This document shows, piece after piece, positions 54,828-64,000 of a stretch of 64,000 nucleotides of DNA. Source of the DNA: Toxorhynchites rutilus septentrionalis. Taxonomy: Eukaryota; Arthropoda; Insecta; Diptera; Culicidae. Made by a program: the position numbers and the translations under genes. The stretch is taken from positions 112,024,716 through 112,088,715 of the forward strand of contig NC_073745.1 in the NCBI RefSeq assembly GCF_029784135.1, in the 5' to 3' direction. The first letter of the stretch is position 1. Each line of letters starts with the position of its first letter. Below the pieces are notes generated by a model, which was not told where the DNA came from, did no database searches, and worked only from the letters and a program-made list of their open reading frames with translations.

Positions 54828-56600
54828 GGGTCTGGTCAGGTAAGGGAGTAAAAAGTGCCCCCAAACCAAATTACCAGCTGTATGGCAAATATTGTATAAG
54901 ATATTAAATAAGAAATTTTAGCGGTTTATTTGAACCCCTATGTGGTTTAACATAGGATCTATAGTGAAAAACGTACTTTTTCATTTATTTCACGCCATCC
55001 TCAAAAGCATCAGGAAAAAAATTTGAAAAAAAATACTGAATGTACATCACACTACGTTGTATCAAGAAAAATTATCAAAACAAAATTTCATCAAAAATTT
55101 AAGTACTAAAAAAATGTGTTCCTATGGCTTTTCTAGATATGTGTGATTTTTTTCAGATTTTTTTCAGTGTTGCGCGGAACAAAAAAAAATTTTTTTTTAT
55201 ATTTTCAAAGGGTCTGGCTGGGTGAGGAAGTAGAGGGAAGTCCCCCCAAACCAAATGACCAGCTGTATGGAAAATATTGTATAGGGTACTAAATAAAACA
55301 TTTTGGCAGTAGTACCATATATTTGAGTCCTTATACGATACACCATAGGATCTATGGTGAAAAATGTAGCTTTTCTTTTTTTTCACGCCATTCTTAATAG
55401 CTTTGAGACAAAAATAAGAAAAAATGCTGAAAGTACATCTAACCAAGGTGTATTGATAAATGTCTTCAAACAATTTTTTTTATCAAAAAATCTAATAATA
55501 AAACCAATAGATACGCGGTACAAACAAAATTTCGAAATTTTGATTTGAAGTTATATTTTTTAACTTTGAGACCCACTTCTGCTCTAATTTTTATTTAAAT
55601 GCGCTCGTATGTGTCTTTTTTCTACATGTGGCGTATTTTTTTCTTGAATTTTTAAGAGCATTGCGAGACACAAGAATATTTTTCTTCATTATTATTTTCA
55701 TTTTCCTAAAATCGATTATTTTAATGTATTCGTGGTTTTCAATTGTAAGATTAAAATAAAACAATAATACTAATTTGAAATTTTTTGAGTGTTCTTTTCA
55801 TTAATCCGAATGATTTTTCCACAAGGACTTTATTGTTTTCTCACAGAGCTCTATCGTACTGCTGACTCCTATGAATTTGGTAAACCATCTAAATCCAATG
55901 TGAAGATAATCAGCCCTATTCGATCGAAATACAGAATAGGGGTGAGTCTGATATATTTTAAGATACGAGAAAAAAAATCTTTGTACAGCGTAATGCTCTA
56001 AATATACCTACAAAATTTAGACACATGAAAAATAAAATTTAAATAAATATTAAAGCAGTACTGGGTACTGGGCAAAAACAAAAATGCCCAAGGTCCAAAC
56101 TTTTTTTTTCGCGCAACTTAAAAATTAAAGAAAAAAATTCGCTGCATGTGGAAAAAACGAACGCATTTAAATAAAAAAGCAAAATTGGGTCTCAAAGTAG
56201 TTTTTTTTTTCAAAATCTCAAAATGCCTGAAAATATATATCTTTTTTTTTTGTACCACGAAAAACACTCTAAAAATTCTGAAAAAAAAATCACATATACC
56301 TAAAATAGACGTAGGAAGAAATTTGAATACAAACTAGAGTAGTACTGAATCTCAAATAAATAAAATTTAATTTAATTAAAATAAAAAATAATTTAATAAA
56401 TTTTTAGTATTTGATTTTTTGATGAAAAAATTGTTTGAACATATTGTTCGATACACCTTAGTAAAATGTACTTTCAGTATTTTTTTCATATTTTTGTCTC
56501 AAAATTATTGAGAATGGCGTGAAAAAAACCAAAAGGTACATTTTTCACCATAGATCCTGTGGTGTACCATATAAGGACTCAAACACAGCGTTTTTTGTTT
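54828..56600. repeat. Direct plus inverted repeat complex
   Basis: Two direct units begin GGGTCTGG at about 54828 and 55208. They share CCCCCAAACCAAAT, CCAGCTGTATGG, CATAGGATCTAT and TTTCACGCCAT. Part of the second unit (about 55304-55495) recurs inverted at about 56398-56582, with the same landmarks complemented (ATGGCGTGAAA, ACCATAGATCC). The ~900-bp centre is AT-rich and non-coding. This resembles a composite foldback element. Confidence 0.7.
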
Positions 56601-56869
56601 CGGACTCTGTTGCCTCAAACTGGCTCTACATTAAAAAGTACGCTACGGAAGACGATTCTGATGCTTTCATTTGAAAGATGAGAAAATTTGGTACAGGATA
56701 TAGAGTGTAACAACTAAATTAGTGGATTTTAATAACATTTTGGAAGTGAAAACCTTAAAAGTTAATAATTTTTTATGTGTTATTATTAATTTTATCCTGA
56801 AAATTTATGTTCAACTAGATTGTTTTTATCAATTAAATTGAAGTTCTTTGACCGTTCTACTATTTGTTC
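56601..56869. other. Unassigned spacer
   Basis: No gene or clear repeat boundary. Confidence 0.4.
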
Positions 56870-57160
56870 TTTGACGCCCAACTTCCATCTTTCTTAATTT
56901 GGCGGCAATATCGATATAAACAATTCCTGGTGAAAATTCAAGCAAAATCTTCAAAAATCACCGCACTTTACCGCACTGTACATGTAATAGCCACTTAAAC
57001 TTCACCTTAACGTTGAAAGGTTACATTTCTTCATGAAATAAGTCATATTTGAGATATAAAAAAAATATTTTTTCCAAACTGAATATAATCGAGTCCAAAA
57101 TTGTATATAATCGAACCACATATAATCGAGTCTGTATATAATCGAGTCCGACCTGTACTG
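56870..57160 (-). mobile_element. End of a TA-type DNA transposon with repeated ATATAATCGAGTC
   Basis: The terminus at 57160 reads, on the minus strand, CAGTACAGGTCGGACTCGAT and abuts TA (57161-57162). Four ATATAATCGA-type motifs lie in the first 80 bp of this end. The sequence out to about 56870 matches the disrupted copy at 40611-42130. CAG start and TA target suggest a pogo/Tc1-type family; no transposase was identified. Confidence 0.6.
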
Positions 57161-57880
57161 TATTCTATTAGTAAAATCATTTCATTTGATACCAATATTG
57201 AGGGGATTGAAAAAAAATACATAGTCGACCATTTTGTGGCGACGACCTTTTCGAATTTATGTTGTTCATATTGTAGTGTATTCTCCAAATCAAGCCATTC
57301 ACCCATTTTTTTGCGGCAGCCAAACTGAATTTTTTAAGGCTTTGGAATACGCAGTTTTATAATGACAGTAGAGTTAAAGGTATGTTCCAAATTTCAGATC
57401 AATTATTCAACAGGAACGGGGTCAATTTTCTATTAATGTGGGACAACCCAACAAACATTCAAACATTCATAAAAAACAGGTCAAGCTGAATGAAACCATT
57501 CAAAAAGTAATTAGTTGTTTGGGGACTGCGGCCATCTTGAAATAGGATTTTTCGTTATCTGCTATGTTCTACTAGTCGAGAACTTTCTTTTGATACATTA
57601 TTGGGCATTGTTCATAGATAACTGTGTTCTACTAGTCAAGCTTTTTCATTTGATACCCATATTGATGGGGTTCTGAGAAAATTGGTAACCCGCCATTTTG
57701 TAGTGGCCGCCATCTTAGATTTGCATTTTTCATAAATAACTGTATTCTACTAGTCACGCTCTTTCATTTGATATCCATATTGATGGGGTTGCGAAAAAAA
57801 TATATATGGCGCCATTTTGCGGTGGCGGCCATTTTGGTTTTGCATTCATAAACAACTGTGCTCTACTAAAAAATGAGTTT
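57161..57880. repeat. ~116-bp tandem repeat, several diverged units
   Basis: Units carry TGTATTCTACTAGTCA, CTTTCATTTGATACCCATAT, TTGATGGGGTT and GCCATTTTG(T/C)(A/G)GTGG. Starts near 57624, 57741 and 57857 give periods of 117 and 116 bp. A partial unit lies near 57564, and an older one at 57161-57270. Confidence 0.7.
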
Positions 57881-58284
57881 CATCCACTTCTTGAAGGGTT
57901 TATTGCCTCCATATAAACAAAACGGATTCATAGTAGGGATTTTTCGGGTTCATAAAGCAGAACAAAGCCACATAGAGCCTTATTAGAAAAGTGAGGCAGT
58001 TGTCGAATAAATCATTTAGAAATATAGCACTTAATTTTAGCAATAGCAGCGCTACCACGAGACATACACGATACGGGCTAGTTAATTATTATTATTATTA
58101 TTTAGTCATTTGACATCTAGGTATTTATGAATCTTACTTATACTAAATTAAAAACTAAAAAGAGCACACGGAAAATAAACGCTGACGAAATGAACCAGTT
58201 GACACATTAAAATCAAACAAACTATAAGCTACATGAAGATGTCTACAAATAAAAGTAATAGGATCATGGGAGCCATATCACGTA

Positions 58285-59582
58285 AAGGGTGTGTCACATC
58301 AAATTGCATCACGGAAAAAACGCTGTAGAAATTTAATTTTTAGGAATTATATCTTCAGCTTTCGCTTATAATCAGATAAGAGTGTATAGATCACGTTGGC
58401 CATGCTTCACTGTCAATTTTTCGTAAATTTGGAAAAATGTCGTTGAACGAAAAAGAGCGTCGAGAATTAATCCTGTGCACTCATTTCGAGAATCCGGAGT
58501 TGTCACATCGGGACATCGGTAAGATGCTGGGAATCGTCCAATCCACGGTCAGCAGAGTACTAAAACGATACTTCGAGAACCTAACCATCGACCGGAAGGT
58601 GAAGAACGGCAAAAATGGATGCTCCGTCAGTGAAAAAGATCACAAGCGCGTAGTTAAGCAGTTTAGACGTGATCCGAGAAGTTCGGTCCGGGATGTCGCC
58701 AATAAGCTGAATTTGTCAAGTTCATTCGTCCAGCAGACCAAGCAGCGGGAGAGCCTGCGTACATACAAGGTTCAGAAGGCTCCTAACCGCGACGAAAGGC
58801 AAAACATGGTGGGGAAGACGCGAGCCCGGAAGCTGTACACCGAAATGCTGACGAAGCCGCATTGCCTGGTAAAAGACGACGAAACCTACGTCAAAACGGA
58901 CTTTCGTCAGCTGCCGGGCCTGTTGTTCTTCTCCGCAGAGGACAAATTCAGCGTTCCGGAGGAGATTCGCAAACAGAAACTATCCAAGTTTGCCAAAAAG
59001 TACATGGTGTGGCAAGCGATCTGCTCTTGCGGAAAGCGGAGCGCCCCCTTCGTGATGACCGGCACGGTAAACGGGCAGGTTTACCTTAAGGAGTGCCTAC
59101 AGAAGCGCTTACTACCACTATTGAAGCAGCACGAGGGCCCGACCATCTTCTGGCCGGATCTCGCTTCGTGCCACTATTCAAAGGACGTGTTGGAGTGGTA
59201 CGAAGCCAACGGGGTCACCTTCGTGCCAAAGGAAATGAACCCGCCCAACGCGTCGGAGCTTCGCCCAATAGAGAAATATTGGGCGATTATGAAGCAGGCC
59301 CTCCGGAAGAACCCAAAAGTTGTGAAATCGGAGGCGGACTTTAAGAGAAAATGGATTTCTGTTCAAAAAAAACTACAACCTGACGTTGTACAGAACCTTA
59401 TGGACGGGGTAAAGAGGAAGGTGCGAGCATACGGGCTTGGGCTCGAAGTATGAATAAAAAGAAAATGCCAAAAGTTGGTCAATAGTTTTTATTTTACTGT
59501 CTAAAATTTTCAAAAGGATCGGTCTACTGGGCGAATTTCTACAGCGTTTTTTCCATGATGCAATTTGATGTGACACACCCTT
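58285..59582 (+). mobile_element. DD37E Tc1/mariner transposon, copy 2 (1298 bp)
   Basis: It has the same inverted ends as copy 1, with TA at 58283-58284 and 59583-59584. It interrupts the C-terminal coding region of the LINE. The transposase frame is open. Confidence 0.93.
58437..59453 (+). CDS. DD37E transposase, copy 2 (338 codons, open)
   Basis: An N-terminal paired-type DNA-binding region has two helix-turn-helix units, LSHRDIGKMLGIVQSTVSRV and SVRDVANKLNLSSSFVQQ. The catalytic triad is DDETY (~147), WPDLAS (~241) and RPIEKYW (~279), with 37 residues between the second Asp and Glu. Private changes include CLVKDDETYVKT: a Lys replaces the Met of copies 1 and 3 immediately before the catalytic Asp pair. 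The enzyme would cut at the TIRs and insert at TA. The frame is intact, but the Lys may impair catalysis. Confidence 0.93.
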   Translation: MSLNEKERRELILCTHFENPELSHRDIGKMLGIVQSTVSRVLKRYFENLTIDRKVKNGKNGCSVSEKDHKRVVKQFRRDPRSSVRDVANKLNLSSSFVQQTKQRESLRTYKVQKAPNRDERQNMVGKTRARKLYTEMLTKPHCLVKDDETYVKTDFRQLPGLLFFSAEDKFSVPEEIRKQKLSKFAKKYMVWQAICSCGKRSAPFVMTGTVNGQVYLKECLQKRLLPLLKQHEGPTIFWPDLASCHYSKDVLEWYEANGVTFVPKEMNPPNASELRPIEKYWAIMKQALRKNPKVVKSEADFKRKWISVQKKLQPDVVQNLMDGVKRKVRAYGLGLEV

Positions 59583-59584
59583 TA

Positions 59585-61345
59585 TTTCTGCGTATGGTTT
59601 GAATGAGTTGCCTAGATCTCAGAACTCGTTCAGGTGCGTAAATGCGCATACGACACAGTAACTTTGAACTTTCAATTTCAGCCCGGAGGATCTTCGCTCT
59701 AAATACAGCTTGATAGACAGCACGCCGAAATTGAAGGTCCCCATTTGGTGGCAGACTCGCCGGGTCACGCCAATGTAGGTTGTTCAGTGCCCACCTCACA
59801 AACCTTCTTTGCGCGGACTCCATTCTCGCAATCCACACCGCTTCGAATGGACACCAGACGACAGATGCATACTCTAGAATTGGCCTGACTAGCGAATAGT
59901 AGAGGGCACGTTAGCACAAGGGATCATCAAACCCTTCGGCAACCTTTAGGATGAACCCTAATTGACGGTTGGCTTTATCAATTATAGCCGAGTATTGCAG
60001 TTTGAAGGAGAGTCGATAATCAAAAAATACACAAAGGTCCTTAATTTTCTCGACGCGTTCGAGTTGTTCTCCATGAACACTGTAGTTGTATATGATGGGC
60101 CTTTCACATCTCTGGAAGGATATGATTGAACATTTAGCGACACTCACTTTGAGGAAATTTATGGTGCACCAATACGCAAAACGATCCAAGAGCCCCTGCA
60201 GTTCTCCACAATCAGCTTCACTTCGAACAACAAGACAAATTTTGAGATCATCAGCATAGATGAGTGGCCAACCGTTTCGCAGAAAAACTAACACATCGTT
60301 GAAGTACAATGTAAACAGCAATGGACCTAGATTGCTGCCTTGTGGTACACCAGAACGTGACGAGAAAGGCGAAAACTCACAGAATCCAGTTTTGACGCAA
60401 AGTTGCCTGTTGCGTAGATACGAATGTAGCCAGTTGCACATTCTCTCCGATACTCCAAGTCGAAATAATTTAGCCAGTAGTATTTCGTGAATCACGGTGT
60501 CGAAAGCAGCTTTGATATCCGTGTACACTGTATCCACCTATGCTCCGTCGTCCATCGCACCGATTCAAGTCGTTATAAATTCACAAAGATTACTCTCAAC
60601 TGACCGCTTCGGATAAAATGGAAATGGCTAATGTAGCTCCTGCATGAACTGAGTAATATAACATTCACAATGGATTCAAAGCACTTTGATCCCGCCGACA
60701 AAGATGTTATTCCACGGTAATAAGAGATGTCAATTTTGGCACCCTTCCTGAAAATAGGAATCATATAAGAGGATTTCAAGACTGTCGAAATTTTTTGTTG
60801 TTGAAAAAAGCGGTTCTAAATAGCTTGAAGAGGTCGAATCAGCAAAGTTCTGCATCTCTTGAAAACGCAAGAGGGAATCTTATCCGGCTCTGGATTGTAG
60901 GAGAGCTTGAGCGTATCTATTGCAGACTCCACCATCTCTTCGGTAATTTCGAAAACGTCGAAATTAATAACATCTCCAGGGACTCCATTGATCGCCGTTG
61001 CCCTTTCGTCTTCAGTAGGAAAACGATCTACGAAAACGCTTTCAAAATATGGCGCAAAAAGGTCGCACTTCGCTTGTGGAGTTTCAACCAACATATCTCC
61101 TAAATTCATAGAGGTTGGCAGCCCATACTCTTTACGTCTGGAGTTTGCGAAGCTCCTGAACCGTTTGGGATTCCTTCAAAGATCGTCCTGTCTCCTTTTA
61201 ACGTAGTGTTTGTAGAGAAAGCGATTATATCCGCGATACATTCGTCTGGCCTCATCGAATTGGCGTTTAAGGATGGGACATCTTAGGCGGCAGTATAGTT
61301 TCGAAAACTTGGTACGCCTTCTGCGTAGTGTTCGAAGGCGACTAT
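59585..61345 (-). other. LINE segment between the two DD37E insertions
   Basis: This holds the RT palm and part of the C-terminal region of the interrupted LINE. The Asp-Asp motif YADDLKI is near 60260. No separate gene. Confidence 0.8.
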
Positions 61346-61347
61346 TA

Positions 61348-62645
61348 AAGGGTGTTTCACATCAAATTGCATCACGGAAAAAACGCTGTAGAAATTTAAT
61401 TTTTAGGATTTATATCTTCAGCTTTCGCTTATAATCAGATAAGAGTGTATAGATCCCGTTGGCCATGCTTCACTGTCAATTTTTCGTAAATTTGGAAAAA
61501 TGTCGTCGAACGAAAAAGAGCGTCGTGAATTAATCCTGTGCACTCATTTCGAGAATCCGGAGTTGTCACATCGGGACATCGGTAAGATGCTGGGAATCGT
61601 CCAATCCTCGGTCAGCAGAGTACTAAAACGATACTTCGAGAACCTAACCATCGACCGGAAGGTGAAGAACGGCAAAAATGGATGCTCCGTCAGTGAAAAA
61701 GATCACAAGCGCGTAGTTAAGCAGTTTAGACGTGATCCGAGAAGTTCGGTCCGGGATGTCGCCAATAAGCTGAATTTGTCAAGTTCATTCGTCCAGCGGA
61801 CCAAGCAGCGGGAGGGCCTGCGTACATACAAGGTTCAGAAGGCTCCTAACCGCGACGAAAGGCAAAACATGGTGGGGAAGACGCGAGCCCGGAAGCTGTA
61901 CACCGAAATGCTGACGAAGCCGCATTGCCTGGTAATGGACGACGAAACCTACGTCAAAGCGGACTTTCGTCAGCTGCCGGGCCTATTGTTCTTCTCCGCA
62001 GAGGACAAATTCAGCGTTCCGGAGGAGATTCGCAAGCAGAAACTATCCAAGTTTGCCAAAAAGTACATGGTGTGGCAAGCGATCTGCTCTTGCGGAAAGC
62101 GGAGCGCCCCCTTCGTGATGACCGGCACGGCAAACGGGCAGGTTTACCTTAAGGAGTGCCTACAGAAGCGCTTACTACCACTATTGAAGCAGCACGAGGG
62201 CCCGACCATCTTCTGGCCGGATCTCGCTTCGTGCCACTATTCCAAGGACGTGTTGGAGTGGTACGAAGCCAACGGGGTCACCTTCGTGCCAAAGGAAATG
62301 AACCCGCCCAACGCGCCGAAGCTTCGCCCAATAGAGAAATATTGGGCGATTATGAAGCAGGCCCTCCGGAAGAACCCAAAAGTTGTCAAATCGGAGGCGG
62401 ACTTCAAGAGAAAATGGATTTCTGTTCAAAAAAAACTACAACCTGACGTTGTACAGAACCTTATGGACGGGGTAAAGGGGAAGGTGCGAGCATACGGGCT
62501 TGGGCTCGAAGTATGAATAAAAAGAAAATGCCAAAAGTTGTTTAATAGTTTTTATTTTACTGTCTAAAATTTTCAAAAGGATCGGTCTACTGGCCGAATT
62601 TCTACAGCGTTTTTTCCGTGGTGCAATTTGATGTGACACACCCTT
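61348..62645 (+). mobile_element. DD37E Tc1/mariner transposon, copy 3 (1298 bp)
   Basis: Flanked by TA at 61346-61347 and 62646-62647. The left end reads AAGGGTGTTTCACATC, one base different from copies 1 and 2, so the two ends no longer match perfectly. It lies between the endonuclease and RT parts of the LINE. Confidence 0.93.
61500..62516 (+). CDS. DD37E transposase, copy 3 (338 codons, open)
   Basis: Same domain layout as copy 2, with CLVMDDETYVKA in the first catalytic motif and RPIEKYW at the third. Private changes include IVQSSVSRV in the first helix-turn-helix, GTANGQVYL, APKLRPIEKYW (Glu to Lys four residues before the catalytic Glu) and GVKGKVRAY. The frame is complete with all three catalytic acids at the expected spacing, so this is the best candidate for a working enzyme among the three. 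Confidence 0.93.
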   Translation: MSSNEKERRELILCTHFENPELSHRDIGKMLGIVQSSVSRVLKRYFENLTIDRKVKNGKNGCSVSEKDHKRVVKQFRRDPRSSVRDVANKLNLSSSFVQRTKQREGLRTYKVQKAPNRDERQNMVGKTRARKLYTEMLTKPHCLVMDDETYVKADFRQLPGLLFFSAEDKFSVPEEIRKQKLSKFAKKYMVWQAICSCGKRSAPFVMTGTANGQVYLKECLQKRLLPLLKQHEGPTIFWPDLASCHYSKDVLEWYEANGVTFVPKEMNPPNAPKLRPIEKYWAIMKQALRKNPKVVKSEADFKRKWISVQKKLQPDVVQNLMDGVKGKVRAYGLGLEV

Positions 62646-63600
62646 TAGACCATGCAGGATTTCTTGGGGGTTCTGCTACGTGGAACTGCCTGCGTTATGC
62701 AACTCATAAGAGTGCGGTTGAAGGTGTTGGAGGCACTATCAACATCACATGATCGGAAAACTTCAGACCAATCTACCTGTGAAAGTAATTGGTTCAAAGC
62801 GTCGTAATCAGCTCGGCGGAAATCGAGTCTTTCGAAGTCATAAACTTCTTCTTAGAGGACAGGCGGTTTACATTCCACAGAAAAAAAATAAGGCTGGATG
62901 ATAGCGATCAATGGGAACAATCGGTTCCCGGTCAATGGATACGGTACCATTGTTCACAAGTGGGTCATTTGAGAAAATGAGGTCAAGTACACGGTTCGAA
63001 CAATTGCGAATCAAGTTGTGTTGTTGCAGTACATGAAAGGATATATTGTCGAGGAGAACCTGGCTGACCACATTGATGTATGACTGTAGTGTATCCACAG
63101 AAGAATAACCGTTGTTCATTTTTAACCAAACCAGGCGTGGTTGGTTGAAATCAGCAAGCAGAACCATATTATTAAGTTCCTTCTGGGTTCTAAACACCTC
63201 AGATACAGCATCAAAATGAAGTTGCATGAGAGAGCTGTTCGATAATTATGACATTACAATAACGGACAGCTGAAGACCTATATGCCTGCTTCACCGCGAT
63301 TAGCGCACCTCCACCACGTCGACGGATGTTCCTAGTGTCACAGCGATCAACTCGAAACACTCTGTAATTATTGCCGACCAGATGTGCAGAGTGGATACAA
63401 TTATCGAGCCAAGTTTCGGTGACGACATAGATATCGTAGTCCAATTCAGCGGTAGCGAGGAACGCCTGGTGGATTTTTGTCCTCAGGCCACGAACGTTCT
63501 GATTATGAATCCGTAGCGCAGATACCAATTGGTCATTCACTGGCAGCACGGAATGAATGGCTTCTTCATCGCAATGGCATCTGATGTCAATAAATCTGCA

Positions 63601-64000
63601 TCATCGATACGATGGTGAGGGCTGGTACGCGATGACGAATTAGGCCAGGAAATGTTTGTAACGCATTCATACTTGTCGAACATTTGTTGTCGGGAGACTC
63701 CATATCCAACCACGATCTCAGGACCAGGACGACATAGATGGCAAGAGCAATATATTGGCGCGACTGGATCGGGTGGAGTTGAGGCTCCCTGAATGCTGGG
63801 GGTAGTGCGTCCTGGTGATGCAGAGATGGATATCCGGTTATAACCGTAATTTGTACAAGAGTAAGCAAATACAAACTGCTGAGTCTATTTTTAAACTGAT
63901 TTATTTAGCTTGACCTGTTTGTAATTTGAATGTTTGTATGTCTGTACGTCTGTAGCGCTGTCCACATTAATACAAATTTGACTCATTTCCTGTTAACCGA
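63601..64000. other. Window end, no supported gene
   Basis: Possibly 5' LINE sequence up to about 63880, then short AT-rich DNA with TGTCTGTACGTCTGTA. Confidence 0.4.

Larger units (their letters stand above)
58156..63549 (-). pseudogene. LINE ORF2 (endonuclease and RT), broken and twice interrupted
   Basis: The endonuclease has RIHNQNVRGLRTKIHQ, VVTETWLDNCIH and a degraded metal-binding stretch (MVLLADFNQPRLVW). The RT has SYNPEPDKIPSCVFKRC, a damaged PIFRKGAKIDISYYRGI, then TVYTDIKAAFDTVIHEILL, SGVPQGSNLGPLLFTLYFND and the catalytic PLIYADDLKICLV. The C-terminal part RMESAQRRFVRWALNNL crosses the copy 2 insertion and ends in LFDFNVSTGSFRQRLFSVCS. Several frameshifts and stops are present besides the insertions. 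Confidence 0.8.
58085..63600 (-). mobile_element. CR1/Jockey-group LINE interrupted by two DD37E transposons
   Basis: On the minus strand it runs from an endonuclease domain near 63549 to an (AAT)n 3' tail at 58085-58107. Removing 58285-59582 and 61348-62645 (each with its TA duplication) rejoins the LINE sequence. The 5' border is uncertain: the frame at 63587-63874 may be LINE 5' sequence. Confidence 0.78.

Overview
This is eukaryotic, gene-poor, repeat-packed DNA, and I found no convincing host protein-coding gene. Almost every long reading frame belongs to a transposable element. The mix points to a mosquito, most likely Aedes-type: a tRNA-derived SINE resembling Feilai, a second tRNA-derived SINE with a GAA tail, DD37E Tc1/mariner elements, CR1/Jockey-group and I-group LINEs, a 412/mdg1-like Ty3 element, a small Helitron and many MITEs. 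The species assignment is inference from element types.

Layout. 1-8000: a 154-bp SINE with perfect target duplications, AT-rich unique DNA, a 5'-truncated Feilai-like SINE, two mariner remnants and a TA-flanked MITE. 8094-9214: a GAA-tailed SINE split by an 843-bp hAT-type MITE. 9600-11530: a broken LINE. 11700-15760: a tandem tRNA-like repeat and mostly unique DNA, including a GC-rich block that could be a promoter or first exon. 15777-33190: the main structure, a 5'-truncated I-group LINE whose 3'UTR holds a complete Ty3/mdg1-type LTR retrotransposon (18304-32967, TGCA duplication). That element is itself interrupted in its leader by two head-to-tail copies of a LINE with a restriction-like endonuclease (24368-31529). 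33800-36700: a foldback repeat, a Tc1-like element with a long open frame, and a SINE with target duplications. 36690-42200: a short minisatellite, a degenerate minus-strand LINE carrying a SINE, and a Tc1-like element with ~195-bp inverted ends that landed in an older TA-type transposon. 42424-43579: a MITE carrying a SINE. 44504-45801: first of three 1298-bp DD37E transposons. 46380-46910: a small Helitron. 47000-58000: mostly unclassified AT-rich DNA with foldbacks, an RT fragment and ~116-bp tandem repeats. 58085-63600: a minus-strand LINE interrupted by the other two DD37E copies.

The nesting gives a relative order of insertion. The best candidates for recent activity are the LTR element (LTRs differ at one site in my reading), the RLE-type LINE (intact 1220-codon frame) and the DD37E family (two open 338-codon transposases). 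The least familiar coding unit is a short frame just before gag in the LTR element. It predicts a small N-myristoylated, single-pass membrane protein.
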